Assembly (NCBI GenBank): GCA_902472555.1
Contig: CABROF010000096.1
Coordinates: 1 to 9,856, forward strand
Reading direction: 5' to 3'
Length of the DNA: 9,856 bases
Source: UMGS1851 sp900555605
Lineage (GTDB): Bacteria; Bacillota; Clostridia; UBA1212; UBA1255
Within the stretch, counting starts at the first letter, position 1. Every line of letters begins with the position of its first letter. Of this stretch, positions 5,953 to 9,856 are shown in pieces. The notes beneath the pieces are model-generated. The model was not told the DNA's origin. It was given only the letters and a program-made list of their open reading frames with translations, and did no database searches. The position numbers and the translations under genes were made by a program.

Positions 5953-8706
5953 ATGGGACTATTTGAAAAGCTTTTTGGAAGCTACAGCGACCGGGCCGTA
6001 AAGCAGATCAAGCCGATGGTTGCACAGATCAATGCGCTGGAACCGACCATGAAAGCAAAAACGGATGCCCAGCTTCGTGAAATGACACAAATATTCAAAA
6101 AACGGCTGGCAGATGGCGAGACCACGGATGATTTGCTGCCGGAAGCGTTTGCCGTTGTGCGTGAGGCGGCTTGGCGCGTGCTGGGGCAGCGTCACTACGA
6201 TGTACAGCTGATCGGCGGCATTGTGCTGCATCAGGGCCGCATTGCGGAGATGAAAACCGGTGAGGGAAAGACGCTGGTGTCTACTCTGCCGGCATATCTG
6301 AACGCACTTGAAGGAAAAGGCGTGCATCTGGTAACGGTAAATGATTATTTGGCAAAACGTGACAGTGAATGGATGGGAAAGATCTATAACTTCCTGGGAC
6401 TTTCGGTAGGCGTGATTGTGCACGGCCTGTCTCGGGAGGAACGTCAGGCTGCTTACAACAGTGATATTACGTATGCGACGAACAATGAGCTGGGTTTCGA
6501 CTATCTTCGGGACAACATGGTGATCTACAAAGAACAGCTGGTTCAGCGGGATCTGCATTTTGCAATTGTGGACGAGGTGGACAGTATTCTGATTGATGAA
6601 GCCAGGACCCCGCTGATCATTTCGGGTGCGGGGACAAAATCCAGCGATCTGTATGCGAAAGCAAATTCGTTTGTTTCTACCTTAAAGGCAAAGGTTATTA
6701 AGGAAACAGACAATAAGGATCTGATGGAGGATGTGGAAGAAGATTATATTGTAGATGAAAAAGCACGCACTGCCACGCTTACGGGGCATGGTGTGGAAAA
6801 GGCAGAAAAATGGTTTCATATTGAAAATCTGTCCGATCCGGAAAATGCGACGATTTCTCATCACATCAATCAGGCCGTGAAGGCCCACGGCATTATGAAG
6901 CGGGATATCGATTATGTGGTAAAGGACGGCAGTGTTATCATCGTCGATGAATTTACCGGCCGTTTGATGTTCGGACGCCGCTATAACGAGGGGCTGCATC
7001 AGGCCATTGAAGCCAAGGAGCATGTGAAGATTGAAAAGGAAAGCATGACACAGGCTACTATTACCTTTCAGAACTATTTCAGAATGTATCAAAAGCTTTC
7101 GGGCATGACCGGCACGGCGCTGACAGAGGAAGGCGAGTTCAATGATATCTATTCACTGGATGTCGTTGTGATCCCCACGAACAAGCCGGTGGTCCGCATC
7201 GATTATCCGGATGCGGTCTATAAAACGGTAAAAGGAAAATATACGGCGCTGATCAATGATGTGGCGGCATGCCATGAAAAGGGACAGCCGGTGCTCATCG
7301 GTACGGTGAGTATCGAAAAATCAGAGCATCTCAGCGCGCTGCTGAAAAAACGCGGAATTAAGCATAACGTACTAAATGCCAAAAACCATGAGCGGGAAGC
7401 GGAGATCGTAGCGCAGGCAGGTAAGTTCGGGGCTGTAACGATTGCCACCAACATGGCCGGCAGAGGTACGGATATTGTGCTGGGCGGCAACGCGGAGTAT
7501 ATGGCAAAGCAGGATATGCGTAAAGAGGGCTATGACGATGAGCTGATCACTTTGGCTGACAGCTTTGCGGAAACCGACGACCCCAACGTGCAGACGGCGC
7601 GGGAGCATTACAGAAGCCTTGTAAAGCAGCATTCCGAGGATACGGAGGCGGAACGGAAGAAAGTGAAGGACGCAGGCGGACTGTTTATCATGGGTACGGA
7701 ACGCCATGAGTCCAGGCGCATTGATAACCAGCTGCGCGGCCGTTCCGGACGGCAGGGGGATCCCGGTATGTCCAGATTTTATATTGCGTTGGAGGACGAT
7801 CTGATGCGCTTGTTCGGCTCTGAACGTATAGAGGGAATGATATCCGCGCTGGGACTGAAAGAGGACCAGGCCATTGAGCATAAAATTTTATCTTCTGCCA
7901 TTGAAAACGCGCAGAAAAAAGTGGAGGGCAGAAATTTTGACGTCAGAAAACATGTGCTGCAGTATGACGATGTAATGAACAAGCAGCGGGAGGTCATTTA
8001 TGCGCAGCGGAGAAAGGTGCTTGACGGCGAAAATCTGAAAGATTATTTTACCTCTATGCTTAAAAATAAAATTCGGGAAAGCGTGGAAAGCTATTGCAGG
8101 AAGGACGTTGATGAGGCGCATTGGGATTACCAGTCCATAAAAGAGGATCTGGTGGGCATTGTTCCCGGAACGCTTATCGACGGACTCTTAGATGAAGCGA
8201 AACGGCCGCGGCCGGAGAAGCTTATTGAAACCATGGAGGCAGACGCGCTGGCCCGATACGAGGCGCGGGAGGCGGAGTTTGGTTCTGACATTATGCGTGA
8301 GATTGAGCGTGTAATGCTGCTGCGCGCAGTGGATGAAAACTGGATGACGCATATCGATGCCATCGATCAGTTAAAATACGGTGTGGGACTGCGGGCTTAT
8401 GGTCAGCGGGATCCCGTTGTGGAGTATAAGTTTGAATCGTTTCAGATGTTTGAAGAAATGAACAAGACCATACAAAGCGAAGCGCTGCGTATGGTATTCA
8501 CCGTGCAGATCAAAAAGGGTGCCCGGGTTGAGCGGCATGCTGTGGCCGGTCCCGGAGAGGAAAGGCTGGCCGATGACCGCGCCGGCGCACAGCAGGGCGG
8601 CCGTAAGCCTGCTGCGGTGAAAAAAAGCGCGAAGGTGGGCAGAAACGACCCGTGCCCGTGCGGCAGCGGCGAAAAGTATAAAAATTGCTGCGGCTTTGAC
8701 GAATAG
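5953..8706 (+). CDS. secA: Preprotein translocase subunit SecA (ATPase)
   Basis: SecA is the ATP-driven motor that pushes unfolded preproteins through the SecYEG channel, cycling between cytosol and membrane. At 917 residues it is full length. The N terminus MGLFEKLFGSYSDR is typical. Walker A is GEGKT at 103-107 (K106, as in B. subtilis SecA). The DEAD-type Walker B is DEVD at 207-210, followed by LIDEARTPLIISG. In the second nucleotide-binding fold, MAGRGTDIVLGG is at 501-512 and the motif VI region, GTERHESRRIDNQ then LRGRSGRQGD, is at 581-603. The C-terminal SEC-C zinc motif has C901, C903, C912 and C913 (CPC-x8-CC), which binds SecB or ribosome/phospholipid in relatives. A short charged, low-complexity linker (about 860-895) precedes it. 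It looks like the main, essential SecA1 rather than an accessory SecA2, because it is full length with a zinc tail. It has its own consensus promoter and no prfB directly downstream. Confidence 0.98.
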   Translation: MGLFEKLFGSYSDRAVKQIKPMVAQINALEPTMKAKTDAQLREMTQIFKKRLADGETTDDLLPEAFAVVREAAWRVLGQRHYDVQLIGGIVLHQGRIAEMKTGEGKTLVSTLPAYLNALEGKGVHLVTVNDYLAKRDSEWMGKIYNFLGLSVGVIVHGLSREERQAAYNSDITYATNNELGFDYLRDNMVIYKEQLVQRDLHFAIVDEVDSILIDEARTPLIISGAGTKSSDLYAKANSFVSTLKAKVIKETDNKDLMEDVEEDYIVDEKARTATLTGHGVEKAEKWFHIENLSDPENATISHHINQAVKAHGIMKRDIDYVVKDGSVIIVDEFTGRLMFGRRYNEGLHQAIEAKEHVKIEKESMTQATITFQNYFRMYQKLSGMTGTALTEEGEFNDIYSLDVVVIPTNKPVVRIDYPDAVYKTVKGKYTALINDVAACHEKGQPVLIGTVSIEKSEHLSALLKKRGIKHNVLNAKNHEREAEIVAQAGKFGAVTIATNMAGRGTDIVLGGNAEYMAKQDMRKEGYDDELITLADSFAETDDPNVQTAREHYRSLVKQHSEDTEAERKKVKDAGGLFIMGTERHESRRIDNQLRGRSGRQGDPGMSRFYIALEDDLMRLFGSERIEGMISALGLKEDQAIEHKILSSAIENAQKKVEGRNFDVRKHVLQYDDVMNKQREVIYAQRRKVLDGENLKDYFTSMLKNKIRESVESYCRKDVDEAHWDYQSIKEDLVGIVPGTLIDGLLDEAKRPRPEKLIETMEADALARYEAREAEFGSDIMREIERVMLLRAVDENWMTHIDAIDQLKYGVGLRAYGQRDPVVEYKFESFQMFEEMNKTIQSEALRMVFTVQIKKGARVERHAVAGPGEERLADDRAGAQQGGRKPAAVKKSAKVGRNDPCPCGSGEKYKNCCGFDE

Positions 8707-8780
8707 GCGGCAGCGGTCTGCAACGCGATTACCGAGCCGCAGGCCTTGTATGACTGATTAGAGAGTTGAGTGTATAAGCC

Positions 8781-9856
8781 ATGATTGATGTAAGAGAAGA
8801 AGCACAAGCATTTTACCCGATTGACATATCCGCCCTCCCTCTGGATGACGAGCGATACACGGAGCCTGTTCGCCTGGCATTTGCCCTATATAATAAGGCA
8901 CTGCAGAAGATCGAATCCGGATATGAGGATTTGGCGCGGATCGATCTGAAAAAAGCGGTTTCTCTGTATCCCGGATTTAGTGAGGCAATTATGCTTTTGG
9001 GAATATGTACCTTTGCCAACGGAGATCGCATCGGAGCGGTGCGTATTTTTAATTCCGTAAAGGATCCTGCTTACAGGGAAAAAAGTATGGCTTATTTGGA
9101 CCATCTGGCCGATATCGCCGAAAAGGCCGGCACAAATTCTGTCCATATGACGCGGGCGGAGGAACATCTGAATAATATTATGGGTACTGACGGCAGGCAG
9201 CAGAAGCCGCCTGCGGCCAGACAGGGTAACGATGAAATTTCTGCGGAAAGGGTATCGCACGCCGGCGTTTCCGCAGAGCAGACAGTGCCGCACGCATTTT
9301 CAGCGGGAAGCGAAAGCATAGTATTTTCCGGGATCCATAACGATCCGGAGGAAATGACGGTTCAGTCCGGCAGCGGAATTTTTGACGCGGGACAGGAGCC
9401 TGTACCAATTGCAGCTTCGAAATCTGCAGAGGACGGCGGTGCGGCTGCCGCAGATTCCGGTCCGGATGCGGACCTGGATGCGGATATGGATATCCTGATT
9501 GATCGTTTCCGGCGCAGGCCCGCTGCCGCGGAAAAATCAGAGCGCGATGATTCGCCGGCACACGGACCGGAATCGGAAGTAGCGCCGCGCAAAGCTGCCC
9601 CGTTTATTTCCGGCAGTGCTGATGCCGGCCATATGCAGGCAGCGCGGAAAAAAACGGTTTCTTCCGGAAGCGGACGAGATGCCGCACATACCAGCAGCAC
9701 GGAGTCTGCCTCTCGGGAAAGCATTGCCGGCGGCAATAAGCGGTTTCTGATCATTGCCGTTATGATTCTGCTGCTGTTCGTGGTAGTCATATCCGTTGTG
9801 GCCGTGAATCTGAGTGCCGAAAATAGAAGACTGAAGCAGCAGCTGGAACGGCCCGC
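8781..9856 (+). CDS. TPR-containing single-pass membrane protein of unknown function, 3'-truncated
   Basis: An open frame runs from ATG 8781 to the window end (358 codons, no stop), so the C terminus is missing. I do not recognise a named family. Residues about 33-100 look like two tetratricopeptide-type helix pairs (ALYNKALQKIESG..., then SEAIMLLGICTFANGDRIGAVRIF). Residues about 120-318 form a long polar, Ala/Ser/Gly/Glu-rich, probably disordered linker. A clear membrane segment follows at 322-342 (FLIIAVMILLLFVVVISVVA), preceded by NKR. Just beyond it ENRRLKQQLE looks like the start of a coiled coil. There is no N-terminal signal peptide, so the TPRs are probably cytoplasmic and the missing part outside. 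An in-frame TAA at 8775-8777 makes 8781 the first possible start, but the ribosome site is poor (GAGAG at 8761-8765). It lies 74 bp after secA with no clear terminator between, so co-transcription is plausible. TPRs suggest a scaffolding role; any link to secretion is speculation. Confidence 0.8.
   Translation, partial: MIDVREEAQAFYPIDISALPLDDERYTEPVRLAFALYNKALQKIESGYEDLARIDLKKAVSLYPGFSEAIMLLGICTFANGDRIGAVRIFNSVKDPAYREKSMAYLDHLADIAEKAGTNSVHMTRAEEHLNNIMGTDGRQQKPPAARQGNDEISAERVSHAGVSAEQTVPHAFSAGSESIVFSGIHNDPEEMTVQSGSGIFDAGQEPVPIAASKSAEDGGAAAADSGPDADLDADMDILIDRFRRRPAAAEKSERDDSPAHGPESEVAPRKAAPFISGSADAGHMQAARKKTVSSGSGRDAAHTSSTESASRESIAGGNKRFLIIAVMILLLFVVVISVVAVNLSAENRRLKQQLERP
9744..9806 (+). other. 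Transmembrane segment of the TPR protein
   Basis: Twenty-one consecutive hydrophobic residues (322-342), bounded by KR before and NLSAENRR after, encode one membrane-spanning helix. The lack of earlier hydrophobic runs and the basic residues on the N-terminal side favour N-in/C-out orientation. Confidence 0.85.

Noticed and set aside
8707..8740. GC-rich hairpin after secA (GCGGC/GCCGC with CGG/CCG)
   Set aside because: It has an internal bulge and a 15-nt loop, and no T-run follows, so I do not call a terminator.
452..9790. Many long open frames on the minus strand opposite rnr, prfB, dgt, secA and the TPR gene
   Set aside because: They lie antisense to well-recognised conserved genes, their translations show no domain I recognise (often Cys/His/Arg-rich), and they lack supporting ribosome sites; they are by-products of plus-strand codon use.
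1..9856. CRISPR arrays, insertion sequences, tRNA or rRNA genes, att sites, replication origin
   Set aside because: No regularly spaced repeats, terminal inverted repeats with a transposase, cloverleaf-like segments or DnaA-box clusters were seen in the spacers.

Overview
The window reads as a chromosomal housekeeping segment from a low-to-mid GC Gram-positive bacterium, most likely an anaerobic Firmicute of the Clostridia (Lachnospiraceae-like). This is an inference from protein flavour: an RNase R of Firmicutes type, a 917-aa SecA whose zinc tail ends CPC-x8-CC, and a sugar isomerase ending GAMWWV of a kind I associate with gut Clostridia. Strong AAGGAGG-type ribosome sites and a textbook sigma-A promoter fit as well. 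By eye the base composition is about half GC and even along the window. I see no transposase, integrase, tRNA, rRNA, CRISPR array or phage gene. Every gene I can support is on the + strand.

Layout. (1) 2-1663: 3' part of rnr (RNase R), cut by the window start. (2) 1672-2785: prfB (release factor 2), read through a +1 programmed frameshift at an in-frame TGA (1747-1749). (3) 2786-2936: a spacer with an AT-rich hairpin plus T-tract and a 12-bp direct repeat. (4) 2937-3902: a sugar phosphate isomerase/epimerase with a TIM-barrel fold. (5) 3903-3988: a spacer dominated by a 16-bp hairpin. (6) 3989-5200: dgt, an HD-domain dNTP triphosphohydrolase. (7) 5256-5840: yfbR, an HD-domain 5'-deoxynucleotidase. 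(8) 5841-5952: a spacer with a consensus TTGACA-17-TATAAT promoter. (9) 5953-8706: secA. (10) 8781-9856: a TPR/linker/one-TM membrane protein, open at the window end.

How the genes relate. rnr and prfB are 8 bp apart and probably co-transcribed; both serve RNA turnover and translation. dgt and yfbR are 55 bp apart and make a coherent nucleotide-pool pair: Dgt strips triphosphate from dNTPs and YfbR strips phosphate from dNMPs, both yielding deoxynucleosides. secA has its own promoter, and the TPR membrane protein follows it without an obvious terminator. prfB and secA, adjacent in many Firmicutes as secA-prfB, are here separated and in reversed order.

I did not find a convincing undescribed system. 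The points most worth a second look are the direct repeat before the isomerase, the long hairpin before dgt, the dgt-yfbR pair and the uncharacterised TPR membrane protein after secA.
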